DNA from: a virus
Virus record (IMG/VR): IMGVR_UViG_3300022927_001696
Span: 1-64,000 of that record
Strand: one strand, 5' to 3'
Length of the DNA stretch: 64,000 nt
Each line of letters opens with the position of its first letter. Position 1 is the stretch's first letter. A program made the position numbers and the translations under genes. Under the pieces are notes generated by a model that was not told the origin of the DNA, searched no databases, and saw only the letters and a list, made by a program, of their open reading frames with translations. Positions 8,734-15,877 of the stretch are shown here, piece by piece.

Positions 8734-11370
8734 TTAATCGTTAAAGTCTTTGTTTAGTAAATCTGCAAGATGTTTAGTTTGTTTTTTAGATTCACTAAGC
8801 ATAAGTTGTAAAACCGATGTTTGTTGATCGGACAGGTTGTTTACTTTGTCTACTAGTTCTTTTTCCTCAGGTGTATAATTCTTAGGATCTATGCCACTGT
8901 TTTGAATATTAGTTGCAGTATCAATTTCCCTTTGTGTCGCCGTAACAACATCTATTGGAGCAGTATTATTACGTTGTGTTGCATTCAACCTATTAGTTGT
9001 ATTCATCACAGGATTAACCAATCTAACAATAGTTGGGTCTGTAATATGTATTGTCATAGATTTTGCAGTAACATTCATCACTGCTTCTCTTAAGGCAACA
9101 TTGCTGTCTAGTGCTGTATTAGATTCAACCTCTTTTCCTTGAGCTCTTTCTGCAATTTCTTTGGAACTGCTACCTAATAATCCAAAGGTTAAACCATTTA
9201 ATAAACTGGAACCTGCATTTGCCATTTTGCCAGTAAATGAAGCATTCTGATCTGCACCAAAACCTTGAAAGGCATCATACAGTCCCAATGCCGCAGTTAC
9301 AGGTAGTAGGAATTTACCAGCAACTCTAGTAGCACCTTTTAGTACTCCTTTAGTTGTTGTTTTGTTTGCTTTGGGCTTGTTGTTAGGTTTACCATCTTTA
9401 TTTAAAAGTTTATTAGCGGCGGTGCCTGTTGCGGCCGCACCTGCGGCTGATGTTCCTGCCGTCGTTGCAGTTGTTAATGTAGTAGTTAAACCCAATCCAG
9501 CCGCCGCTTTTGTAAATAAAGAGGTCATTCCTGCAATAAGTACACTTGTTACGGCTGTAGCCAAACTTTTTAGTGCAAACAAGGTCAAAAAGCCTCCAAC
9601 TATTGCACCAACTACATCCATATTTGTAATTGCTATTTTAAAGCCTTCCATTATAACAACACCTGCTAATTTTAGTGCCGCTACTAGGCCTTCTGCTATC
9701 ATGTTGACAAAGCCTTGATATATTTGCAAGTTGCCTTGTTTGTCCACAAACCCATTTAAAATATTTTCAAATAATTGTGCACCTTCTTCAAGCAGATATC
9801 CTATGCCGTCTGAAATCTTTGCTATTGCGGCATCCATACCGCCCATTCTTGAAATCACATTATTAAATATTGTGCCAAATCTTCTACCTGCATTTGTAAG
9901 CATTTCTGCAAATTCTTCGTTCTGTATTGCGGAATCAAGTAATTTACTAAATCCATTTAATCCTTGACTTGCACCTATCACCAATGCATTTTGGAAACCT
10001 GACAAGGCTCCTTGTGCTTTACTTACAATGTTTTGGAATGTGATAAGACCGCTTTGTGTATCACTAAATGCAAGTGGCATATCTAATTGCTGTCTTAATT
10101 TGTCAACACTATTACCTGCATTAATAAATCCTTGTACCAAAACTTCTGAAGTTCCGGCAAGCTCGCCACCTAATCCTGAAATAATAGGTATTAGTTGATT
10201 GATTGTTGATGGGTCTACATTAGCAAATGCTTCTGTTATTCTTAATACTGCTTGGTTGGCATTTGACTGGTCTATACGCCCTGATCTTAATCCTTTCGCA
10301 ACATCTTCAACCACTCTAGCAACGCCAGGAGCCAAAGGCACTAACTCATTTACAAAATCATCTATAGCACCAACACCAGTAGCAGATATTGTTAAAAGAC
10401 CATTTGCAACCTGTTGTCCTGCTTCACCTAACGAACCAAACAACCCTGTTGCCAACATTTCTGCACCTGTAATAACACTTTGGCCGTTTTGCAAACTAGC
10501 CGCATAGGCTTTAAAGGCTGTATTTCCGTCTATAACATTCTGAGCATTTTTCTTTAATTCATCACTGTTAATACCTAGTAATGTAGAGAACATTCTGAGA
10601 TTTCGATTTAATGCTAAAGAATCTCTAATTGCTTGTTCATTGTTGATCTGATCTCTTCTCAACATCATTGTTCTGAACATTAAGTCTTCTTGCAAGAATT
10701 CTGTTGCATCTTGAAGAGTTGAACCAAATGCTAATCCGCCGTCTGATAAGTCTAAGAAAGATTTTGTTGCACCAACTACACTACTTTGGCCTAATACCGC
10801 CATAGTCCTTGAATAATTACCCAGTACTTCAACAGCCTGACCTGTTGTCAAGCCCAGTTTGTTCATGGACAGGATATTCTCTTCTGCACTTATACTTGTT
10901 TGTGAGAGAGAATCACCAAAAGCACCACCAACATCGGTTAATGTTTTTAACCCTTCACCTAAATTTGTAAATCCTTTTACTAAGAATGTACTTGCAACTG
11001 CACCTGCTGTTATTAATACTGTTGTTAAAGTAGTTACAGCATTACCAACCTGTCTGAAGTCCCTTTCCATATTATCAAGAACATCAGCACTAACTCTTTC
11101 TCTGAGTGTTTTCTTTTTAGACTGATTTTCTTTAAAGAACTTTTCCATTGTTTTAACTAGGTTATCAGTTTCTTTTTTCTCATTGCCTGATTTTGTTTCT
11201 TTAACTAGTTTTTCTATGGATTCTTTTGTGTCAGAATTAAGTTTAGTTGACTTACTTAAAATATCTTCTATCTTTTTTAATGTTGATTCCAGGGCAAAAT
11301 CAGGCACAGACACATCAACGTTATATGTGTTGCTTTCACTGTCTGTTATCGTACCCTTAAAATTTGCCAT
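8734..11370 (-). CDS. Putative tail tape-measure protein
   Basis: An 878-aa protein with the features of tape measures: a charged helical N-terminal region (residues 30-110), long Ala/Gly-rich helical and hydrophobic stretches (for example TVLITAGAVASTFLVKGF near 120 and AIVGGFLTLFALKSLATAV near 590), a Thr/Ala/Gly-rich low-complexity part near 625-650, and a polar C-terminus. The gp26-like tail-assembly gene is directly divergent from it. T4 uses gp29 (590 aa) as tape measure; sequence similarity to gp29 cannot be judged here. Another large internal virion protein is possible. Late-promoter motifs on both strands share the short gap upstream. Confidence 0.6.
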   Translation of the reverse strand: MANFKGTITDSESNTYNVDVSVPDFALESTLKKIEDILSKSTKLNSDTKESIEKLVKETKSGNEKKETDNLVKTMEKFFKENQSKKKTLRERVSADVLDNMERDFRQVGNAVTTLTTVLITAGAVASTFLVKGFTNLGEGLKTLTDVGGAFGDSLSQTSISAEENILSMNKLGLTTGQAVEVLGNYSRTMAVLGQSSVVGATKSFLDLSDGGLAFGSTLQDATEFLQEDLMFRTMMLRRDQINNEQAIRDSLALNRNLRMFSTLLGINSDELKKNAQNVIDGNTAFKAYAASLQNGQSVITGAEMLATGLFGSLGEAGQQVANGLLTISATGVGAIDDFVNELVPLAPGVARVVEDVAKGLRSGRIDQSNANQAVLRITEAFANVDPSTINQLIPIISGLGGELAGTSEVLVQGFINAGNSVDKLRQQLDMPLAFSDTQSGLITFQNIVSKAQGALSGFQNALVIGASQGLNGFSKLLDSAIQNEEFAEMLTNAGRRFGTIFNNVISRMGGMDAAIAKISDGIGYLLEEGAQLFENILNGFVDKQGNLQIYQGFVNMIAEGLVAALKLAGVVIMEGFKIAITNMDVVGAIVGGFLTLFALKSLATAVTSVLIAGMTSLFTKAAAGLGLTTTLTTATTAGTSAAGAAATGTAANKLLNKDGKPNNKPKANKTTTKGVLKGATRVAGKFLLPVTAALGLYDAFQGFGADQNASFTGKMANAGSSLLNGLTFGLLGSSSKEIAERAQGKEVESNTALDSNVALREAVMNVTAKSMTIHITDPTIVRLVNPVMNTTNRLNATQRNNTAPIDVVTATQREIDTATNIQNSGIDPKNYTPEEKELVDKVNNLSDQQTSVLQLMLSESKKQTKHLADLLNKDFND

Positions 11371-11404
11371 TACCGGTTTCTCTATTATATGCGTATTTAA
11401 TGAA

Positions 11405-11412
11405 GATAAATA
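11405..11412 (+). promoter_or_regulatory. Late promoter motif GATAAATA for gp26
   Basis: GATAAATA with a predicted start near 11418, about 50 bases before the gp26 ATG. The minus-strand late promoter lies 25 bases downstream, so the two transcripts would overlap at their 5' ends. Confidence 0.55.
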
Positions 11413-11437
11413 CTACATGATAAATTATCACTATGTA

Positions 11438-11445
11438 TATTTATC
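11438..11445 (-). promoter_or_regulatory. Late promoter motif GATAAATA for the tape-measure gene
   Basis: Read on the minus strand as GATAAATA. Predicted start near 11432 and a leader of about 60 bases before the ATG at 11370. It faces the gp26 late promoter. Confidence 0.55.
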
Positions 11446-11469
11446 AACTTAATTAACAGGAGTTTTAAT

Positions 11470-12345
11470 ATGGCAGATAATACCAATCCACTAGCAGGAC
11501 ATTTTAGGTCGCCAAAGTTATATACACAATTACCCAGTAAAGGTAAATTTTATACCCCGGATGTAGTAGACATGTCGGAAACTGGAGAATTACCAGTATA
11601 TCCCATGACTGCTAAGGATGAACTAATGCTAAAAAATCCAGATGCATTATTAAACGGTGAAGCAATTGCCACAGTAATTAGCAGTTGTATACCAACAATC
11701 AAATTACCAAGAAAACTTTTAAGTAATGACATAGATGCATTACTAATTGCTATTCAGGGTGCTACTTATGGTGATGATATGGAGGTATCCAGCACTTGTG
11801 ATAAATGTGAAGAAGTTGTCACTGAAAACGTCAGTGTAGAGGGTGCTTTATCCACTATGAGTACATTAGATGATGCATATCAATTTAATACTGATACAGG
11901 TCTACTAGTAGAAATTAGACCTTTTAGTTATGAAACTACAGTAAAGGCCGGAGTAGCAAACTTTAGAAGTGAAAGAAGTTTACAATCAATTGCTACCATA
12001 GATGATGAAGTGGAAAGAATTCGTGCATTTAATAGTAATTTTATAGAACTTTCTCAATTAAATTTTGATATAATGGTGGATAGTGTGGCTTCTATCACAA
12101 TTCCTGCCGTTGATAAAGACAGCGATGACATAATCGTTAATGACTCAAATAATATTCGCGAATTTTTAGAAAACTGTGAAAGTGCTGTTGGAAAACAGAT
12201 AGAAGAATTTATCTCAGAGATTTCTAATATAGGTGTAAACAAAGAAGTACTCATGAGATGTACTGCATGTGGTACTGAAGAAGAACCATATGAGTTCCAA
12301 GCACAGGTAAACTTTAATCCCGTAAATTTTTTCACGGCTTCCTAG
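11470..12345 (+). CDS. 26: Baseplate hub assembly protein (gp26-like)
   Basis: A 291-aa protein of the T4 gp26 baseplate-hub family. It starts with a LYTQLPSKGKFY segment, followed by PMTAKDELMLKNPDALLNG, and has two Cys pairs, C110/C113 and C264/C267, that probably form a zinc ribbon. T4 gp26 takes part in hub assembly, and comparable genes next to tape-measure genes act as tail-assembly chaperones. A strong AGGAG ribosome site precedes the ATG. The last codons hold a canonical -1 slippery heptamer (12324-12330), and the -1 frame stays open into the next gene, so a longer fusion product is likely. Confidence 0.8.
   Translation: MADNTNPLAGHFRSPKLYTQLPSKGKFYTPDVVDMSETGELPVYPMTAKDELMLKNPDALLNGEAIATVISSCIPTIKLPRKLLSNDIDALLIAIQGATYGDDMEVSSTCDKCEEVVTENVSVEGALSTMSTLDDAYQFNTDTGLLVEIRPFSYETTVKAGVANFRSERSLQSIATIDDEVERIRAFNSNFIELSQLNFDIMVDSVASITIPAVDKDSDDIIVNDSNNIREFLENCESAVGKQIEEFISEISNIGVNKEVLMRCTACGTEEEPYEFQAQVNFNPVNFFTAS
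12324..12330 (+). other. Candidate -1 ribosomal frameshift site A_AAT_TTT
   Basis: In the gp26 frame the bases read A_AAT_TTT, which fits the X_XXY_YYZ rule (X=A, Y=T). Slipping back one base avoids the TAG at 12343 and enters a frame open from 12318 to 12566. Comparable shifts join the G and GT tail chaperones of lambda-type phages. No clear stimulatory stem was found just downstream. Confidence 0.55.
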
Positions 12346-12368
12346 CTCAATCAGAGCCTGAGGAGGTA

Positions 12369-12566
12369 GTGGCATACCTTAGGAAGCTCAACGAAGAAAC
12401 AGACGCCATAGAGAAAAACATAACTGAACTAGTTGTGTATAGTAATGGATCTGTCACCTGGTCTGAAGCATGGGAAATGTCATCAAAACAAAGAGCTTCA
12501 TTAGTTAAAACTATAAATGATTATAATCAAGCAAAAGCAGGCAAATCTCCAACAGAACAACTTTAA
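12369..12566 (+). CDS. Small downstream frame of gp26 (possible gp51-like or frameshift extension)
   Basis: The frame encodes 65 aa from a GTG at 12369, with the sequence LRKLNEETDAIEKNITELV and SVTWSEAWEMSSKQRASL. The only ribosome-site-like bases (AGGAGG, 12361-12366) end two bases from the GTG, which is too close for normal initiation. The same frame is open back to 12318 and is exactly the -1 frame of gp26, so it is more likely translated as the C-terminal part of a gp26 fusion. By position it may correspond to T4 gp51, a hub assembly factor; I cannot confirm homology. A terminator hairpin follows 17 bases after the stop. Confidence 0.6.
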   Translation: MAYLRKLNEETDAIEKNITELVVYSNGSVTWSEAWEMSSKQRASLVKTINDYNQAKAGKSPTEQL

Positions 12567-12582
12567 TCTTTAAACTCTATAT

Positions 12583-12600
12583 AGGTCCTACGGACCTTTT
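12583..12600 (+). terminator. Terminator after the gp26 unit
   Basis: AGGTCC pairs with GGACCT around a three-base loop and is followed by a short T run. It sits 17 bases after the stop at 12566, the expected place to end the gp26 transcript. Confidence 0.7.
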
Positions 12601-13070
12601 CAAACTACATTCAATCACTTCGTAAACTTCGTTCTTTCATTTGTTTGAAAGAATTTTTTAAGTAGACCGTTATCATGTATGTTGAAGCCATAACTCACCT
12701 ATACAGGTGAGAATGAAGTCATCATGTGATGCCGTCGCCATCTTAACCTCGGGTGCTACTAGGAACCAGTGAGCCTTCTGTCCCCATACACTACCGTCAC
12801 GAATCTCACGGAAATCATATAACCTAGGTAAGTTTAGTTATATAACTTGTAAGTTGCTTTTTCTCAGAGCTTACATCCTTTTATACTGTCTGTCGTGTGT
12901 TTGTACTTTGCCGCTATACATCTCCAGTATCTCGCACCGGGTGTTGCCATTGCCGGATTGTCAAGGAGCCAGATTTAATTTGCCTCTGTTGGGGCCGGTG
13001 TATAGTCCTATGTTTGTGCCTTTGTATGCCTTAGTGAATTGTGTTTTAACTTTCGTTTTAACACACCTAC
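12601..13070. other. GC-rich convergent intergenic region without an intact gene
   Basis: About 470 bases separate the gp26 unit from the oppositely oriented GIY-YIG gene. Two segments (12721-12780 and 12901-12960) are about 52% G+C by hand count, far above the surroundings. A 7-bp hairpin lies at 12694-12711 (CTCACCT/AGGTGAG). Minus-strand frames look partly protein-like: a 28-aa ORF at 12864-12950 (MATPGARYWRCIAAKY...) and an ATG-poor 54-codon frame at 12673-12837 (YDFREIRDGSVWGQK...). CACCGG at 12936 can pair with CCGGTG at 12994. No tRNA T-loop was seen on either strand. It may be a decayed gene, a cluster of mini-ORFs or a structured RNA. Confidence 0.5.
12632..12659 (+). terminator. Second terminator-like hairpin
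   Basis: TTCTTTCA pairs with TGAAAGAA over 8 bp around a six-base loop and is followed by six T. The stem is AT-rich and therefore weaker, but the layout is that of a rho-independent terminator backing up the one at 12583. Confidence 0.55.
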
Positions 13071-13496
13071 TTATATGTCTTTGAGCTCTTCCTTGAGGAT
13101 TTTTGAACCGCCCACTCTGACATTGATAATTCCATTATAATAATCGTCTGTGAGTAATACTTTTCTGTCAAATTGTTCCTTTGCTTCTAAATAACTTGCA
13201 ATGCCTCGACTGGAACAAAAGTACAAAATTTCTCGTGTAAATTTATCTTCTCCCAATGATTCAACGTCTTCTTTGAGATGATCGTTACTACCCCAATAAG
13301 TTTGCCAATCGCTTTCTTTGGTGCCACGACGTTTGTTCTTTTTACCTTTTAAGGGAGGTTTGGTTGTTTTGAATTTGGCTAATTTTTTACCAACATACAT
13401 TTTTCCATTTGTGTTATTCGTTATTAGATATACAAATGCCTCACAATCGTCTGGTAATGTTGTTACTGTTTTGTTTTTGTAAAGCCAATTAGCCAT
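13071..13496 (-). CDS. GIY-YIG-like nuclease-domain protein
   Basis: A 141-aa protein whose segment AFVYLITNNTNGKMYVGKK (about residues 19-37) fits the GIY-YIG nuclease fold, with VYL and YVG in place of GIY and YIG. SDWQTYWGSNDHLKEDVESLG follows, as in a group of small phage proteins of this type, and then a Glu in LEAKEQF. The ATG at 13496 is chosen over an adjacent TTG. It overlaps the end of gp46 by eight bases and is the last gene of that operon. It might nick host or competing phage DNA or be a homing-type enzyme; the target is unknown. Confidence 0.65.
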   Translation of the reverse strand: MANWLYKNKTVTTLPDDCEAFVYLITNNTNGKMYVGKKLAKFKTTKPPLKGKKNKRRGTKESDWQTYWGSNDHLKEDVESLGEDKFTREILYFCSSRGIASYLEAKEQFDRKVLLTDDYYNGIINVRVGGSKILKEELKDI

Positions 13497-15258
13497 CAAG
13501 ATACTCAGTGTCCGTGTTATATGCTGTAAAGCCGCCTTCTTTAACGACTGTTAAAACATTATTTACACGTCCGACTAGTTCTTCTTTGTGAGAAATGAGC
13601 ATGATGTTTTTGCCTTGTTCCCTGTGCATCTTTTTAAGTATGCCAAGTGCATTTTCTACACCCATAGTATCCATACCTGAATCTATAAGTTCGTCAATAC
13701 ACATTAAATTCATAGGCCTATTTAAACTTTCATACATATCTCTGAATGCCCAACTTAATCCAAGTATAAGTCTATTACGTTCACCTCTGCTCAAATTATC
13801 AAAGTCTAAGTCCCTGCCATATTCTGTAATTTCTACACCTAAATCACTAGCAAATTTAACATCATGTGGAAGTCCTAGTTTATCCAAATAGTGTGCCAAT
13901 CTGTGATTTAAGTATGCTATATTTTGATCTATTATTTTCTTTCTAATAAAACTATCTTTACTTGTTAATAACTTATATAAAAACTCTTGATGTTCCTGTA
14001 AATGAGTAAGTTCATTCATTGTTTCAAAACTTATTTCTTGTATACCAGTTGTTTTTAGTCCTTCTATTTGTTCTATGTACGGATTTACATCTAATGCCAT
14101 TGTTTCTAAATTTGACTGCATCGTGACAAGATTATGTTTATGTTCTAATGCTTCTTCCAATGTATTATAATATACATCCGATGCTTCAGGAATATCACCT
14201 ATTTCATCTATTGCTCCACATGTTTTTAATAGTTGTAATTCTAAATCATCATAGTATTCTTTTTCTGCTGTGATTTTTTCCTGTAATTCTTCGGTATATT
14301 CCTCATGTGTTTCTAAATGTGCTGTATCTTGCCCACATGCAGGACATACACCCTCTTTGGCTCTTGTTAAATTACTTTTAAGTTCTTCCAGTTTATTTTT
14401 ACTGCGATCAGCACTATTAGTCAGTCTTTTCTGATCTGCTTCTAATGTAGTTTTTTGATTAATTTTTTCTTTTATAGTAGATAACAATTTATGATTTTCT
14501 AATTCGGCATCAATATCTATTCGTTCCATGCGAATAATTTTTTCGCCTAACTCTATTAATTTGTCATCCTTATTTTTTTCCCAGGCTCTACTGCGACTTT
14601 CTATCTCATTAATATTTTTTTCAATTCTTTTATTACTTTCTTCCACAGCATTTATTCTGATTTCTTCTTCTTTGATACTTTCACGAGTAACTTTTTGTCT
14701 TTCTTTAAGAACTTCTGCTTTTTTAGAAAGCTCAGTTATACCTAATAACTGTTCAATCATATCACGTTGGTCATTGGCTTTCATACTTAGGAAAGGTTCT
14801 GTGTATGTGTTGAGAGCAATTAAATGCTTAAACATATTATGAGGGAAACCAATTATCTTTTCAATTTCTTTTTGTGTTTCTCTACTATCACCTTGTTGTT
14901 CATTATCTAAAACATCCTCTCCGTCTATAAACAGTTTTAAAATATTAGGTCTTCTTCCTCTTTCTATTCTGTACTTTTTATCTTGAATCTCAAATTCAAC
15001 AGTAGTAATCATTCCTTTACCGTTTGTTTTGTTTATAAGGTTATCACGTCTGATGTTTGTTAATGCTTCCCCATAAAGTGCATAACTTAATGCATTTATT
15101 ATAGTAGTTTTACCAGTACCGTTTCTGCTACCGTCTCCACCCATGTCTAAGTTATGTCCTAATACAAGTGTAAGTTGGCAGTTGTCAAAATTAACTGCCT
15201 GTGTGTTGTTGCCAACACTCATAAAGTTTTTTGCTGAAACGTTTTTAATTTTTAGCAT
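13489..15258 (-). CDS. 46: Recombination nuclease ATPase subunit (gp46-like, SbcC/Rad50 family)
   Basis: A 589-aa SMC-type ATPase that works with gp47 to process DNA ends for recombination-dependent replication and host DNA breakdown. Walker A is GDGSRNGTGKTT (residues 41-52), a zinc hook CPACG lies at 305-309 between two coiled coils, the ABC signature LSRGER is at 489-494 and Walker B NLMCIDEL at 517-524. T4 gp46 is 560 aa. The first 27 bases are an almost exact copy of the start of the pyrophosphatase gene upstream, and that gene ends inside gp46 with a 14-base overlap. Confidence 0.95.
   Translation of the reverse strand: MLKIKNVSAKNFMSVGNNTQAVNFDNCQLTLVLGHNLDMGGDGSRNGTGKTTIINALSYALYGEALTNIRRDNLINKTNGKGMITTVEFEIQDKKYRIERGRRPNILKLFIDGEDVLDNEQQGDSRETQKEIEKIIGFPHNMFKHLIALNTYTEPFLSMKANDQRDMIEQLLGITELSKKAEVLKERQKVTRESIKEEEIRINAVEESNKRIEKNINEIESRSRAWEKNKDDKLIELGEKIIRMERIDIDAELENHKLLSTIKEKINQKTTLEADQKRLTNSADRSKNKLEELKSNLTRAKEGVCPACGQDTAHLETHEEYTEELQEKITAEKEYYDDLELQLLKTCGAIDEIGDIPEASDVYYNTLEEALEHKHNLVTMQSNLETMALDVNPYIEQIEGLKTTGIQEISFETMNELTHLQEHQEFLYKLLTSKDSFIRKKIIDQNIAYLNHRLAHYLDKLGLPHDVKFASDLGVEITEYGRDLDFDNLSRGERNRLILGLSWAFRDMYESLNRPMNLMCIDELIDSGMDTMGVENALGILKKMHREQGKNIMLISHKEELVGRVNNVLTVVKEGGFTAYNTDTEYLDG
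15232..15258 (-). repeat. Direct repeat copy 2, start of gp46
   Basis: The first 27 bases of gp46 match the first 27 bases of the pyrophosphatase gene at 25 positions, including an unbroken 18-base identity starting at the ATG. In another frame this copy also supplies the last codons (Ala-Lys-Asn-stop) of the pyrophosphatase. Confidence 0.9.
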
Positions 15259-15769
15259 GTCTATCCTTTAATAACTCTTGCTTGGCTTCTTCGGCATCGC
15301 CCCATCCTTCAATAGTCACCCACTTGCCATCGTCTAGATCTTTGTAATACTTAAAGAAATGCTCAATTTGATTCTTAAGTGTTGTTTCTACATCATCAAT
15401 GCATCTAATATGTCTGTACGCCTCTGATAAATTATCTGTAGGAACTGCTAATATTTTAGAGTCTTTTCCTGCTTCGTCTGTCATTAATAATACACCAACG
15501 GGCCTAACAGTAATAACACTATGAGGTATTAGTGGATGCGGTGTTATAACTAATACATCAGTAGGGTCACCGTCTTCTGCTAATGTATCTGGTACAAATC
15601 CATAGTTACAAGGATAAAACATAGGAGACGATAAAAATCTATCTACAAACATTGCACCAGACTCTTTATCTATCTCATACTTTACAGGAGATGAATTTGC
15701 TGGTATCTCAATGATAACATTTACTTCATCTGGTAAGTTACCTGCTGATATGTTTTTAATTTTTAGCAT
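15245..15769 (-). CDS. ppa: Inorganic pyrophosphatase (class I)
   Basis: A 174-aa class I inorganic pyrophosphatase, which splits pyrophosphate into two phosphates and so pulls DNA and RNA synthesis forward. It aligns by eye with the E. coli enzyme (about 175 aa) along its whole length with an offset of one residue. All active-site residues known for that enzyme are present: Glu21, Lys30, Glu32, Arg44, Tyr56, Asp66, Asp68, Asp71, Asp98, Asp103, Lys105, Tyr142 and Lys143. It lies between a 39-aa ORF and gp46 and is bounded by a 27-base direct repeat, so it looks like an inserted host-derived gene that remains functional. It is probably expressed early with the recombination genes. Confidence 0.95.
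   Translation of the reverse strand: MLKIKNISAGNLPDEVNVIIEIPANSSPVKYEIDKESGAMFVDRFLSSPMFYPCNYGFVPDTLAEDGDPTDVLVITPHPLIPHSVITVRPVGVLLMTDEAGKDSKILAVPTDNLSEAYRHIRCIDDVETTLKNQIEHFFKYYKDLDDGKWVTIEGWGDAEEAKQELLKDRHAKN
15743..15769 (-). repeat. Direct repeat copy 1, start of the pyrophosphatase gene
   Basis: Partner of the repeat at 15232-15258, with two mismatches. It supplies the pyrophosphatase start codon and, in another frame, the Ala-Lys-Asn-stop end of the 39-aa ORF upstream, exactly as copy 2 does for the pyrophosphatase itself. Confidence 0.9.
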
Positions 15770-15875
15770 TCTTTGTCTTTTGACCTTTTAAAAATAATTT
15801 GTTTGCTTGACGTTGAAAACTTAGTTCTATTTGTTTGTCAAACCAACGTCTAAACCATTGTCTTAATTTGCCCAT
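15756..15875 (-). CDS. Small basic protein after gp47
   Basis: A 39-aa ORF starting MGKLRQWFRRWFDKQIELSF. The ATG follows the gp47 TAA stop after two bases and the ORF overlaps the pyrophosphatase start by 14 bases, so it fits tightly into the operon. The product is strongly basic with an amphipathic Trp/Arg/Phe pattern and no cysteine. Its end, Asn-Ala-Lys-Asn-stop, is encoded within the direct repeat. Before the pyrophosphatase was inserted it would have overlapped gp46 in the same way. The function is unknown. Confidence 0.6.
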   Translation of the reverse strand: MGKLRQWFRRWFDKQIELSFQRQANKLFLKGQKTKNAKN

Positions 15876-15877
15876 TA

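Noticed and set aside
12601-13070. tRNA or tmRNA gene to explain the high G+C
   Set aside because: No T-loop (GTTCRA-type) sequence with a matching acceptor stem on either strand.
12854-13084. 76-codon plus-strand ORF in the GC-rich region
   Set aside because: No ribosome site, it overlaps the end of the opposite gene, and composition (many Cys, Leu, Pro) looks like chance translation.
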